Virus record (IMG/VR): IMGVR_UViG_3300049617_000041
Span: 1-26,421 of that record
Length of the DNA: 26,421 nucleotides
Direction: 5' to 3' (one strand)
DNA from: a virus
Part shown: positions 14,203 to 22,383 of the stretch, one piece after another
Position numbering within the stretch: the first letter of the stretch is position 1
Layout: every line of letters starts with the position of its first letter
Made by a program: the position numbers and the translations under genes
The notes under the pieces: generated by a model
Told to the model about the DNA's origin: nothing
Databases searched by the model: none
What the model saw: the letters and a program-made list of their open reading frames with translations, nothing else

Positions 14203-15833
14203 TTGGTCCCTTCGTAGTTATGCGTAATCCTGCCTAAATCGGGCGGGCTGCTTTGCTCACCTCTACCGATGGCGTACAGGTGCGGGCGCAGGGCGTTGGC
14301 GTACTGCTGGCCGATCTCCTGGGCGTGGTGGGCTGGGTCCAGGTCGTGGCCTGTGACTCTGGCAAACGTCGCCAGTACCGGCGTGATGGCCTGGGCGGAA
14401 TACTTGGCCTGTTGATCGGCAAAGGCGTTGGCAAACGGCGTCCAGTTCGGTGAGTTCGTTCCGTGTTTGGCTAGGGCGTTACTGGTGGCCTTGGCGGTCT
14501 TGCGGTGTACCCTGTCGGCGGCGTCGGTAATCAGGTCGGCAAAGGCGTCCAGGTCCACCGTTGCCTTTGCAAATTCGTCTGCTCCGGCGCTCTCGGGCTG
14601 GTCAAGCTCCTGTGGCTGGTCCAGTAGTCGTTCCACGTTCTGCCAGTTGGCTGGAACCATGTGAATTTTCCCGGCTGGGCCGATTGACGGTAAGGACCAT
14701 TCGGCCCGTTCCTCGTCGATGCAGGCAATGCCGTTGCCTAGGCGTTTGGTCATGTTGTCGATTCTTTGGGTCGTGTCGCCTCGCTCTAAGGCTCTCACGT
14801 CAAACCTGACTCCATACCCTGCCTTGCGTTCTTGCTGGGTGAATAGCTTCCGTTTTATTTCTTGTTCCAGTGGAACAATCCACCGTGAAAGTGAATCCTT
14901 AACGACTTGAACTTGCATGGCCGAAATGTTGTTCCAGGTCTGCCGATCCATTTCATAAAGAACGTGCGGCGGCACGCCGAAAATTCTGCAAATGTCGATG
15001 TCTGAAAACTGACGTGTTGCCAGCAATTCACTATCAACAGGGTTCAAGGTAAAGGGCTTGGCCTTCAATCCGCCTTGCAAAATCAACCACTGGTGGGAGT
15101 GGTCTAACCCAACATGCTGTTCCCTGATTGCCGTTCTAAGGCTCTGCAATTGTTCGGGTGTTAATCTCTGATCGGTTTCCAAACTGCCGATACCACTTGC
15201 TCCATTGCGGAAGAAATCGCCAGAAAATAGCTCTGCTGCCTTACCGATCCTGAGTGCATTGGTCATTAGCTGCACAACGGGATAACCCTTCATTCCATCA
15301 AATCCCAAACCGGGTAAATGGAGTATCTGGTATCCAGGTACGGCAATTGGCATATCATAACCATCAACCACTACGGAATAATACTGATTACCCATGTATC
15401 GGAATGGAATGCACCTATCAGGCGGAAGGTTGTACATTGCCACGGGCTTACCATTCTCAAAGGATAATGAGGCGTAACCATTGCCGAAATCAACGGCGTG
15501 ACTCACTAATGTTTGCCAGAATGTGAAACAGGTATTGAGGTTATTCACTTCCTCGTTAAGAATGTACTGGTTTGGGTGTTCGGGCTTGCAAACATTCAAA
15601 CCGTTTACCTTTTGAATAACGTCTTTTGGCAAGTGGGCTATGGTAGAGGAAAGATAATCAATCGCTCTCCATGCTCCCGGTATGGTCATTACCGTGTATT
15701 CGTTGATAATGGCCGATCCCTGCCAAGCTAACGGGTCGCCTAGTACGGAAGTGGTATAGAGTGTGGTAACTCCGGTTTGGCCTCCGGTCCCTGCTCCGAA
15801 TGGCACTGGAATATCTGATAATGTAGCCGACAT
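14184..15833 (-). CDS. portal protein, HK97 family
   Basis: 549 residues. Forms the dodecameric ring at the packaging vertex. The signature of the HK97-type portal is clear: WRAIDYLSSTIAHLPKDVI near residue 56, LHLPGLGFDGMKGYPVVQLM, GDFFRNGASGIGSLETDQRL, DIDICRIFGVPPHVLYEMDRQTWNNI and the wing SLSRWIVPLEQEIKRKLF. The protein is longer than the usual 380-430 residues; the extra C-terminal 140 residues (ATVDLDAFADLITDAADRVHRK...) are mostly helical and Ala-rich. There is no Shine-Dalgarno sequence before the ATG; instead a TAAATA box ends seven bases upstream (15840-15845). Confidence 0.9.
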   Translation of the reverse strand: MSATLSDIPVPFGAGTGGQTGVTTLYTTSVLGDPLAWQGSAIINEYTVMTIPGAWRAIDYLSSTIAHLPKDVIQKVNGLNVCKPEHPNQYILNEEVNNLNTCFTFWQTLVSHAVDFGNGYASLSFENGKPVAMYNLPPDRCIPFRYMGNQYYSVVVDGYDMPIAVPGYQILHLPGLGFDGMKGYPVVQLMTNALRIGKAAELFSGDFFRNGASGIGSLETDQRLTPEQLQSLRTAIREQHVGLDHSHQWLILQGGLKAKPFTLNPVDSELLATRQFSDIDICRIFGVPPHVLYEMDRQTWNNISAMQVQVVKDSLSRWIVPLEQEIKRKLFTQQERKAGYGVRFDVRALERGDTTQRIDNMTKRLGNGIACIDEERAEWSLPSIGPAGKIHMVPANWQNVERLLDQPQELDQPESAGADEFAKATVDLDAFADLITDAADRVHRKTAKATSNALAKHGTNSPNWTPFANAFADQQAKYSAQAITPVLATFARVTGHDLDPAHHAQEIGQQYANALRPHLYAIGRGEQSSPPDLGRITHNYEGTKWKKSF

Positions 15834-15849
15834 TGAGTTTATTTAGTGT

Positions 15850-17451
15850 TTAGCATGATGAAACCAAACTGGTTACGTCAAAGGTTTGTGGTTCATCCAT
15901 CAATGAGGCTCGGCGGGCGGCAATTATCATTGCAACAATTCCATCTATGCAGAATTGTTTGGTTCCAGCGTACTTGCCTTTGGCCTGTGGCTTCACCGGC
16001 CTAATGTTCCCGTGCTTATCCGATTCCACTTCCACGTTAGATGCGCAGTAACGCATAACAGGGTTTTTGTGGATTAGAATATTTCCATTAACTAGTCGTC
16101 GTTCGATTTCCTTTGCCGCTGGCGACATTTCCTTGTATTGCTGGTAGACGGGTACTGTGGTGATTCCTGCTTGTTCCAGGTGGTTCACAAGGCTCGTGGC
16201 GTTGTAAGGGTCGTAAGCCACTTCTAGGATTTGGTACTTGCTGGCAAGCTCGATGATTTGGGCCTCGATACGGTCAAAGTCGGTGGTTGATCCTGGCGTT
16301 TCGATTAGGTGGCCTGCATCGGCCCATGTTCGATAGTGCAAACCCTCGTCCCTTGATCGGCGGTTGATTGTGTCCCGTGGTGCGTACAGGTAGGGATAGA
16401 CAAGCCACGTATCGGCCGTGGGAAAGATGAGAACAACGGCCGTGAGGTCGTAGCTTTGGCTGGTGTCCAGTCCGCATATGACTGGCTGGCCTGCAAGGGC
16501 CTCCAGGTCCACGTTTCCGGTTCGGCTGTCCCAAAGGTCCAGGTCAAGCCAGCGTGTGGCCTGCTCGGTCCAGACGTTGAGGTAAAGGCGCAGGAATTCG
16601 TTGAGGTATGCCGGGCTGGAAGCGGCCTTAATCGCCTCACGCCGAATGAAATCAAGGCTGACGGTGTGGCCTAGTCCTGGTATCGCCTTGTGCCAAGTGG
16701 CCTCGGCCTGCCAGTCGTCGTTCGGATCGGCGGCATGAATGACTGGAAAGAACGTGTCATCGTATTCGGCATCACCGGGTTTTACCTGGCCAGTGAGGTA
16801 CTGAACGGCCTTTTCGTGTAGTTCCCTGCAAAGGGTCTGGTCGCCTCCGTGGCCTGCGGTCGTGATACAGACCGTCAAGGGCTGGCGGCGGTGTCCCATA
16901 CTGGTTTGCATGGCCGAAAACACTTCTCTTTCCGACGGGCCATATTCATGGATTTCGTCGGCAATTAGACCGTGAACCGACAAACCATGTTTACCTGTTC
17001 GCTCGCCACTTAATGCCTTGTATGTTGATTTGCTGGCTGGGTGTTCCAGGTGCCACCGTCTAGGAATAATCCGTTTCGACAATGGCGGGCTGGCCGATAC
17101 CATCTGCTTGGCATTCTCGAAAGTGATACTGGCCTGTGAGGTCGTGCAAGCCATTGAATAAACTTCGGCTCCGGGTTCGTTATCTGCGCAGGTTAGGTAC
17201 AGGGCGATGCCACTTGCAAAAAAGCTCTTGCCTGTTTTCCTAGGGCATTCGATGTAGGCGAAACGGTATCGGCGGGTTCCATCCTTCTTACGCTTCCAGC
17301 CAAACACTTGACGTAGGATGTACCTTTCCCACTCAAGTAACTGGAATAGCTTTCCAGCATGTTCGCCTTTCCAGTGGTGCAAGAATTTCTCGAAAAACCT
17401 GCAAACCCGGTCGGCCGATTCTTCATCAAAATAGTAAAGGTCTTCATTCAA
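15850..17451 (-). CDS. terL: terminase large subunit
   Basis: About 533 residues. ATPase-nuclease motor that packages DNA into the head. The Walker A motif is PRKTGKS (residues 70-76) and the Walker B is HGLIADEIHEYG (Asp165-Glu166). The C-terminal nuclease has acidic positions in ICGLDTSQSYDL, EVAYDPYNA and QFCIDGIVAMI. The start is uncertain: TTG 17451 has GAGG only three bases upstream. The frame is open back to the stop of the small subunit (17479), and ATT at 17469 has AAGGA at a good distance of six bases. Together with the small subunit, HNH and PLD-like genes it forms the packaging module. Confidence 0.9.
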   Translation of the reverse strand: MNEDLYYFDEESADRVCRFFEKFLHHWKGEHAGKLFQLLEWERYILRQVFGWKRKKDGTRRYRFAYIECPRKTGKSFFASGIALYLTCADNEPGAEVYSMACTTSQASITFENAKQMVSASPPLSKRIIPRRWHLEHPASKSTYKALSGERTGKHGLSVHGLIADEIHEYGPSEREVFSAMQTSMGHRRQPLTVCITTAGHGGDQTLCRELHEKAVQYLTGQVKPGDAEYDDTFFPVIHAADPNDDWQAEATWHKAIPGLGHTVSLDFIRREAIKAASSPAYLNEFLRLYLNVWTEQATRWLDLDLWDSRTGNVDLEALAGQPVICGLDTSQSYDLTAVVLIFPTADTWLVYPYLYAPRDTINRRSRDEGLHYRTWADAGHLIETPGSTTDFDRIEAQIIELASKYQILEVAYDPYNATSLVNHLEQAGITTVPVYQQYKEMSPAAKEIERRLVNGNILIHKNPVMRYCASNVEVESDKHGNIRPVKPQAKGKYAGTKQFCIDGIVAMIIAARRASLMDEPQTFDVTSLVSSC

Positions 17452-17478
17452 GGGCCTCGATTCGCAAATACGTATTCC

Positions 17479-17865
17479 TTAGATGAAATCGTCCGTACTA
17501 TCCTCGGGTTCTACCATTTGCAATCTCGCTCTGGCTGAAGGTGTCAAACCGAATTCCGCCAGCAATGGCCTGATCCTATCCCAAGCTGCATTAGCTGCCG
17601 TTACCCAAGGTGATTTCTGCGGTACGCCACTTTGAGATAAACCCACTTGGCCAGTTTCCTTAATCTGTCTCATGGCCTCCCGATAGTCGGCGTAACTGGT
17701 GGCATAGACATACAGGGCGGCTAGGTCGGCCTCGGTCAATACCCGATGCGGTGTGAGGATTTTGATTATCCTCTTCCATTCGATCAAGGCATCTCCATCC
17801 AGGTCGGCGGGTGCCTTTGGCAGGTTGCCGTTACTTTGTTTCGGTTTTGGCTTCGGGCCTCTCAT
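17479..17865 (-). CDS. terS: terminase small subunit (P27 family)
   Basis: 128 residues. Recognises phage DNA for packaging. Pattern of P27-like small terminases: start MRGPKPKPKQSNGNLPKAPADLDGDALIEWKRII, middle LTEADLAALYVYATSYADYREAMRQIKETGQV, and PQKSPWVTAANAAWDRIRPLLAEFGLTPSARARL at the end. AAAGGA lies four bases before the ATG, which sits within the last 35 bases of the PLD-like gene. The next gene is the large subunit, in the same frame after the TAA. Confidence 0.9.
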   Translation of the reverse strand: MRGPKPKPKQSNGNLPKAPADLDGDALIEWKRIIKILTPHRVLTEADLAALYVYATSYADYREAMRQIKETGQVGLSQSGVPQKSPWVTAANAAWDRIRPLLAEFGLTPSARARLQMVEPEDSTDDFI

Positions 17866-18490
17866 GGAATCCTTTAATGTAATTGGCGTACATGTCGTAC
17901 AAATCTTCGTCGGCCCAGACGTGGGCTTGTTCGGTCATCCTGGCCGATCTCATATTGATTGATCCGTCAACCACGTAATGGCGTCCGTCGTCAAACTTCA
18001 TCCCGATTAGCTTGGCGTGGTTCCTGGCTGGTGCAATCTGGCTGCCTCGCTCCGTGAGTACCTTCCTGAATGCCTCGTAGATGTCTGAGTCTGCGGCGGT
18101 CGTAAAGGTCGAGCAAATCATCCATACCTTTTTAACTTGGCCTCGGTCAATCAAATCAATGATCTGGCCTGCATTCCTTTGGCTGAATCCGTAGGTGGCC
18201 AGTACCAGTTCGGTAATAGTGGCTGGGCTGGCCAGTTTCAGAGCGGCGGGAACGAAATCAAACCCTGAGAAATTGCCTCTCATTAGGATCGTAAACACTT
18301 CACCGGGTTCGGGAAGTCTGGCCAGTGCTTTGGCGGCGTTCCTCGTCCTGGTTTCCATCTGGTATTGATGTTTACTGTACTTGGCCCTAAGTATGGCCTC
18401 GTCGTCCAGGTGCTTGGTAACGGCCTGAAAAGGTTTCAGGTTGCCAGCAATGGTTTTCAATCGGCCGTTGTTAATGGGTTTCAGGCTCAC
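17831..18490 (-). CDS. PLD-like (phospholipase D fold) phage protein
   Basis: 219 residues from GTG 18490. The single HKD-like region reads RNHAKLIGMKF (156-166), then VVDGSINMRSARMTEQ (174-189). The His-x-Lys and Gly-Ser-x-Asn elements of the PLD superfamily are there, but the aspartate expected four residues after the lysine is replaced (GMKF). Proteins of this layout are found beside terminases and HNH nucleases in phage genomes; their substrate is unknown. Nuclease action on DNA is a possibility. It lies between the HNH gene (131-base gap) and the small terminase (overlap 35 bases). Confidence 0.65.
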   Translation of the reverse strand: MSLKPINNGRLKTIAGNLKPFQAVTKHLDDEAILRAKYSKHQYQMETRTRNAAKALARLPEPGEVFTILMRGNFSGFDFVPAALKLASPATITELVLATYGFSQRNAGQIIDLIDRGQVKKVWMICSTFTTAADSDIYEAFRKVLTERGSQIAPARNHAKLIGMKFDDGRHYVVDGSINMRSARMTEQAHVWADEDLYDMYANYIKGFHERPEAKTETK

Positions 18491-18621
18491 ATAGGTAAGT
18501 AGAGTAGCTAATTAGAAAATTGGTGTCCTACGATCAATTTTGTAAATGGGCTGGTGAATGTAAAACAGGGTGGTGCGGCGTGGCGTTTCGATTGGAAAAA
18601 GTTTTTTGGTGGCCTACCCTC

Positions 18622-18984
18622 TCACTGATAGTACCTTTGCCGATCCTCGGCCGACTTGGTGGCGTGGCATCGGTTGCAAAGGGCTTGGCAGTTCGTCGGT
18701 TCAAGCTCCAGGTCCGGGCGCACCTTCCTAGGTATTACGTGGTCCACTTCCGTTGAGAATGCCTTACGGCACTTCTGGCATACCGGGTTATGTCGCCTGA
18801 TGCGGGCCGACAGTTTCCGCCAGCGTGTTGAGTTGTAGAACTTATCTGCCTCACGGTCCCTGCCAGTGGTCGCCAGTCGAGCGGCCGGGCCTCGGTGACG
18901 GTCGCAATAGGGTTGATCTCGGCTGGTGAGTTCCCGGCATCCTGGCCACTTGCACGGTCGTTTCACATTTTCCGTTCGCTCCAA
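18622..18984 (-). CDS. HNH endonuclease
   Basis: 120 residues. The HNH core reads STEVDHVIPRKVRPDLELEP, then TNCQALCNRCHATKS: Asp81-His82, Asn98, His107, with structural zinc cysteines C69, C72, C103 and C106. An N-terminal Cys/His cluster (CKWPGC, YCDRH) may bind a second zinc. Phage HNH proteins next to terminase genes support cleavage of DNA by the large subunit in cos-type phages. The start overlaps the end of the small coiled-coil gene by 22 bases. The gap to the PLD-like gene shows no strong signal. Confidence 0.85.
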   Translation of the reverse strand: MERTENVKRPCKWPGCRELTSRDQPYCDRHRGPAARLATTGRDREADKFYNSTRWRKLSARIRRHNPVCQKCRKAFSTEVDHVIPRKVRPDLELEPTNCQALCNRCHATKSAEDRQRYYQ

Positions 18985-19181
18985 GCTCGTACATGGTCGT
19001 AAACGGGCTGGAACAATTTCATTACTTCCTGTTCCATGAATGCCTGAGTTGTTTCAATCATGTATTCCCGCATTTCGGCCAGTTTCAAATCGTATTGACG
19101 GTAAAACTCATTATGGATCATGTCGGCCTGCTCAACCGAAATAACCTTTTCCTCAACCAATTCATTAAGTGTTTCGCTCAT
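18963..19181 (-). CDS. small helical protein, hypothetical
   Basis: 72 residues, almost entirely predicted helix: MSETLNELVEEKVISVEQADMI, then QYDLKLAEMREYMIETTQAF and MKLFQPVYDHVRAW. No domain recognised. The gene starts 2 bases after the membrane protein gene ends and overlaps the HNH gene by 22 bases. The region just before its ATG is A-rich (AAGAAATAAT). Role unknown; its place suggests a virion assembly or packaging helper. Confidence 0.5.
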   Translation of the reverse strand: MSETLNELVEEKVISVEQADMIHNEFYRQYDLKLAEMREYMIETTQAFMEQEVMKLFQPVYDHVRAWSERKM

Positions 19182-19182
19182 A

Positions 19183-19407
19183 TTATTTCTTGAGGTTAAG
19201 TATCCATGCCTCGATTGACTTGATTCGGGCTTCCAGGTCGTTCACCACCTTACCCTTTACCGATGCCAAGTCTGATTTCACTTTGGCAAAGTCGGCCTCA
19301 ACATCGGCAACAATTGTGGTGGCGGTCTGGTTGTGGTGCTTGGCGGCAATCACAACGGCAACAGAAACGGCAACCACTACACCAATAACAAACAATACGT
19401 ATTCCAT
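19183..19407 (-). CDS. small membrane-anchored coiled-coil protein
   Basis: 74 residues. One hydrophobic segment at the N-terminus (MEYVLFVIGVVVAVSVAVVI) followed by a polar coiled coil (ADVEADFAKVKSDLASVKGKV, DLEARIKSIEAWIL). The layout, N-terminal anchor and helical outside or cytoplasmic part, is compatible with a lysis accessory or a phage membrane protein, but the charge and length are not diagnostic of a holin. It is the only obvious transmembrane protein in the late region, so it is the best lysis candidate here, with low certainty. Confidence 0.5.
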   Translation of the reverse strand: MEYVLFVIGVVVAVSVAVVIAAKHHNQTATTIVADVEADFAKVKSDLASVKGKVVNDLEARIKSIEAWILNLKK

Positions 19408-19412
19408 CTGTC

Positions 19413-19811
19413 TTATTTCTTAACTGGTGGCACTGGTTTGGCTGGTTCCTTCACCACTGGTGCGGTCGTAGAAGGTGCTGGTGCGGGTGTTGGTGCCGTC
19501 AATGTCACGGTTCCATCGGTGGCGGCGCTCCAGGTCCATCCCGTCGGAATTGGGTTTGGAGTTTGCCCGGTCACTGCTCCAATGAGTTGGCACAAAAGAC
19601 CGGACAACTGGAAAAGGTTAGCGGCATAGGTGCCGAAAGCGGCGACCACTTCTTGTGGCGTATATTTCGGATTATTCCAAACGAATCTGGAAAGCCCGTT
19701 TAGCAACTGAAATAACTGGCGGTATTGGGCATTAATCTGGGTAATGGCGTTCTGTACTCCGGCCGTCAATGGGTCGGTTGGTGCTGGATTAGGATTGATG
19801 ATATTTGGCAT
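19413..19811 (-). CDS. hypothetical late protein with Pro-rich tail
   Basis: 132 residues. N-terminal 85 residues are helical (TAGVQNAITQINAQYRQLFQ, NGLSRFVWNNPKYTPQEVVAAFGTYAANLFQLSGLLCQLI) followed by a short segment with strands (PTGWTWSAATDGTVTL) and a Pro/Ala/Thr-rich end (APAPSTTAPVVKEPAKPVPP). Similar proteins recur among phage virion genes as far as I recall, without known function. It lies between the fibre gene and the membrane protein. A role in the virion is only suggested by the neighbourhood. Confidence 0.5.
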   Translation of the reverse strand: MPNIINPNPAPTDPLTAGVQNAITQINAQYRQLFQLLNGLSRFVWNNPKYTPQEVVAAFGTYAANLFQLSGLLCQLIGAVTGQTPNPIPTGWTWSAATDGTVTLTAPTPAPAPSTTAPVVKEPAKPVPPVKK

Positions 19812-19834
19812 ACAATTAGATAGTCCTAATTTAA

Positions 19835-21586
19835 TTATTCTTGAAGTAGTCCGTATGATTTCAGTGCGATAACAATGTCGTTGATTGTGTATTCCGTTCC
19901 GCCGTTGCCTTGAAACTCTGTATCAGAGTATACTTGCGTGCCTGCGCCGCCGGGTTCGCCAGTAGCCGTTGAGCCTGTTCCAGTTTGCTGGCCGACTGGT
20001 GAATTACCAAAAAAGCCCAGTGATCCATCACTGCCTTGCGACAGTGAAGCAAGGTTCAAAATGCCGACGCCAGACATGTCAGCGTAAGTGATGTTGTTGA
20101 ATTCGATTGTGCCGTCATTGTTGCTGGTCAGATTCATTCCGTTGTTGTCGAAATACAGCGAGTTCCCTTGCATGTTCAGGTTGCCTGACATGTTGCCACC
20201 GCTCGTTGAGAGATAGCTACCGCTACCCGTGAATGCAGTTGTTTGTGTGGTGCTGTCGGCAAAGGTGATGCTTGCCACTCCACTGATGAATGGGCCTGTT
20301 CCACCGGACATAGTAATGCTTGGCACTCCGGTAATGCTGCCAGATGAGTTGATGCCACCCCCAGTTCCTCCCTGCCAATAAAAGCCACCTTCGTTATCGG
20401 TTTGGATGTATCCGCCACCGGAGAAGTTTATCCCGCCACCGCTTGAAATGAAAATGTTATAAGCATTGTATTCGGTTTCGTTGTTTCCGAATATGTTGGC
20501 ATCATAAATGACACCAGCAGTGTCGGTCATTGTAGTGCCATTCATATAGATGTTGAATGCGCCGTTGAACCATAGATTGCCTTGGATGCTCAAACCGTCT
20601 TGGTCCCACTGGTTCCAATTGAGCACATTTCCGCTTTGGTCTACAAAGTTAATGCCACCGTCGTTGTCGGTTGTAATGTAGGCTCCGCCACCGGCGAAAA
20701 TAACACTACCATCATACAGAGTTCCGTTGAATTGTCCGTAGAAACTTGTAGTGCCGTTGCCAAAACTGTTGTTCGTATATATGGCACCATACCCGCCATC
20801 AACAATTTGTCCACCGTCCATTGAAAGCGTTCCGCCACCCGTTCCGCCTCCAAGGTCCATGTTAATCGAATTGCCGAACATGGACAAAGTGCCGTTCTGG
20901 AAAATGAGGGTATCAACGTTGTTGGCGTCGTCATATGATCCGCCGACGGTCAACACAGACAGGTTGTTCAAATTTCCGCTGCGGAAGTCGAGAGTTCCGG
21001 TGTCGGCAAGCGACAGGTTCCCTGTCAGGCTTCCGCCAGCAAGCGGCAAATATGTAGCGGCGGCGTTGCTCTCGGCCGTGGCAAGGGCGGTCGATGCTGC
21101 TCCGGCCGAATCGAAAGCGGATGTATTGCTTAATGCGGCCGATCCTAACCCGGTTACTTGGCTGTGGCTGATGTTGCCGCTGATGGTTCCGGCGCTGGTG
21201 GCTGTTGTGGCTGTTCCTGTGAGATTTCCGGCAAAGGTTCCTGTGACTGTTCCGGTGAATGTCGGGCTGGCAATCGGTGCTTTTGCGGCCAAGCTCGTGG
21301 CAAGGCTGGCAAGGCTCGTGGTGTGGGTTCCTACGGTCGTGGTAAGGCTGGCAAGGCTCGTGGTGTGACCACTGACCGTGGTGCCGAGATTCCCGATACT
21401 GGTCGTGTCACTGCTGACGGTGGAAGTGAGGGCGGTAACTGCGGCCTGTAGAGCGGTGATTAGAGAATTGGCCTCTGTAATCAGGCTCGAAATCTGGCCA
21501 AAATTGGAATCAATGTTTTGGCCTGCATCGCCTGTCGGTGTTGGTGAGAATCGGGCGATGCCGTTACTGTCTGTTGAAAAACCCAT
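19835..21586 (-). CDS. long tail fibre-like protein
   Basis: 583 residues. The first 50 residues are a short head (STDSNGIARFSPTPTGDAGQ), followed by a heptad-type coiled coil (about residues 35-100) with a 14-residue repeat, T-T-S-L-A-S-L-x-T-x-V-x-x-H. Then comes a Gly/Thr/Ser-rich stretch typical of trimeric fibres (GNLTGTATTATSAGTISGNI, LAGGSLTGNLSLADTGTLDF) and a very Gly/Asn-rich beta part to the end. No C-terminal chaperone motif is seen. Receptor binding is the likely role. The location, first large gene of the late region upstream of the terminase, is unusual, since most fibre genes lie after the tape measure. Confidence 0.75.
   Translation of the reverse strand: MGFSTDSNGIARFSPTPTGDAGQNIDSNFGQISSLITEANSLITALQAAVTALTSTVSSDTTSIGNLGTTVSGHTTSLASLTTTVGTHTTSLASLATSLAAKAPIASPTFTGTVTGTFAGNLTGTATTATSAGTISGNISHSQVTGLGSAALSNTSAFDSAGAASTALATAESNAAATYLPLAGGSLTGNLSLADTGTLDFRSGNLNNLSVLTVGGSYDDANNVDTLIFQNGTLSMFGNSINMDLGGGTGGGTLSMDGGQIVDGGYGAIYTNNSFGNGTTSFYGQFNGTLYDGSVIFAGGGAYITTDNDGGINFVDQSGNVLNWNQWDQDGLSIQGNLWFNGAFNIYMNGTTMTDTAGVIYDANIFGNNETEYNAYNIFISSGGGINFSGGGYIQTDNEGGFYWQGGTGGGINSSGSITGVPSITMSGGTGPFISGVASITFADSTTQTTAFTGSGSYLSTSGGNMSGNLNMQGNSLYFDNNGMNLTSNNDGTIEFNNITYADMSGVGILNLASLSQGSDGSLGFFGNSPVGQQTGTGSTATGEPGGAGTQVYSDTEFQGNGGTEYTINDIVIALKSYGLLQE
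21302..21367. repeat. 24-base exact direct repeat, period 42, in the fibre gene
   Basis: 21302-21325 and 21344-21367 are identical (beginning AAGGCTGGCAAGG). The 42-base period equals 14 residues, i.e. two heptads of the coiled coil. Confidence 0.7.
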
Positions 21587-21594
21587 ATCCTTAT

Positions 21595-22023
21595 TTAGTT
21601 ATCCTGTTCTAATCTCTCCGAATATTTCACCAGCAATGAGTCGTATGAAAATTGTCGGCGTTGAATCTGCTTGATCGAGTTCCGCATACAGGTTGTGAAA
21701 AAGTTAAAGGCGGAATTTGATCTGGCAGGATTGAAACAGGCTAATTTCGGCATCGTTTCCACAATCAAGGTGTGTGCTGCATCCTCAACGTCAATTCCTC
21801 GGGCGTAAGTGGCGGCAAGGTTTTTCGCAAGTATTGCAATCATTTCCCACAAACTGTTCCTGGCCTGTTCCAGGGCGGTGCGGGCCTCGGCTCTGGCCTT
21901 GTAGTATCGGTATCTGTTTCGGAATGCTGCCCGATGTGTTTCCAGCCATACCAGTTTCTTACTGGCCTGCTGATACCGGATGATCTGGCCAGTGAATTCT
22001 TTGTTGTTTAGGTAATTCGCCAT
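21595..22023 (-). CDS. gp55-like late sigma factor (sigma-70 region 2)
   Basis: 142 residues. After a basic helical N-terminal part comes IDVEDAAHTLIVETMPKLAC then FNPARSNSAFNFFTTCMRNSIKQIQRR (about residues 74-122). This is the region-2 pattern of sigma-70 factors, and the phrase F-x-P-x-R-S-x-x-A-F-x-F-F-T is especially like T4 gp55, the late sigma. It should direct RNA polymerase to late promoters with an AT-rich -10 box. There is no region 4, as in gp55. The gene overlaps the small gene upstream by 16 bases and is followed by the fibre gene. Its position at the front of the late region fits a regulator of that region. Confidence 0.7.
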   Translation of the reverse strand: MANYLNNKEFTGQIIRYQQASKKLVWLETHRAAFRNRYRYYKARAEARTALEQARNSLWEMIAILAKNLAATYARGIDVEDAAHTLIVETMPKLACFNPARSNSAFNFFTTCMRNSIKQIQRRQFSYDSLLVKYSERLEQDN

Positions 22024-22229
22024 TTGATTTCACAAGTGGGCGTTTGTACATCCGCAATAATGGTAAGGGTCCGATCCTCGATTTGAGTCCTAACCCGGTT
22101 CTGGCTGACTCCACCACAATGGAAGTGATGGGTTCCGAATTCGGTCCAAACGAAAGTCGGATGAAAGGCCAGTGGTATGCCGATCTCGTGATGGCCTGAG
22201 CGAAGATGGATTTTACCTGATTCGGTCAT
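22008..22229 (-). CDS. hypothetical small protein
   Basis: 73 residues, His-rich (SGHHEIGIPLAFHP, GTHHFHCGGVSQN) with beta-strand pattern and no known domain. The N-terminal part HLRSGHHEIGIPLAF looks like a strand-turn-strand. There is no Shine-Dalgarno sequence; a TAAATA box ends five bases before the ATG (22235-22240). Overlaps the sigma gene start by 16 bases, which suggests coupled translation. Function unknown. Confidence 0.5.
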   Translation of the reverse strand: MTESGKIHLRSGHHEIGIPLAFHPTFVWTEFGTHHFHCGGVSQNRVRTQIEDRTLTIIADVQTPTCEIKWRIT

Positions 22230-22237
22230 ATTCGTAT

Positions 22238-22375
22238 TTAGGATTTGGCCTGCTTCTTCTCACGCATGTATTCCCGCATTCTGGCCAGTCTTCGTTCCCG
22301 GTTCTTGTAGTACCATGCCAAAGCTCGTTTAGAATTCGCCTGCCTTTGCTCTGGCGTATAAGCTCTTTTCTGCAT
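22238..22375 (-). CDS. small basic protein, hypothetical
   Basis: 45 residues from ATG 22375 (a longer frame reaches 22462 but would run into the upstream gene). Highly basic and helical: MQKRAYTPEQRQANSKRALA, then WYYKNRERRLARMREYMRE. The pattern Y-T-P-E-Q-R followed by basic helix is found in many small phage proteins that may bind nucleic acid. A TAAATA box lies five bases before the ATG. It follows the first gene of the late region by 8 bases. Confidence 0.55.
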   Translation of the reverse strand: MQKRAYTPEQRQANSKRALAWYYKNRERRLARMREYMREKKQAKS

Positions 22376-22383
22376 GTCTCTAT

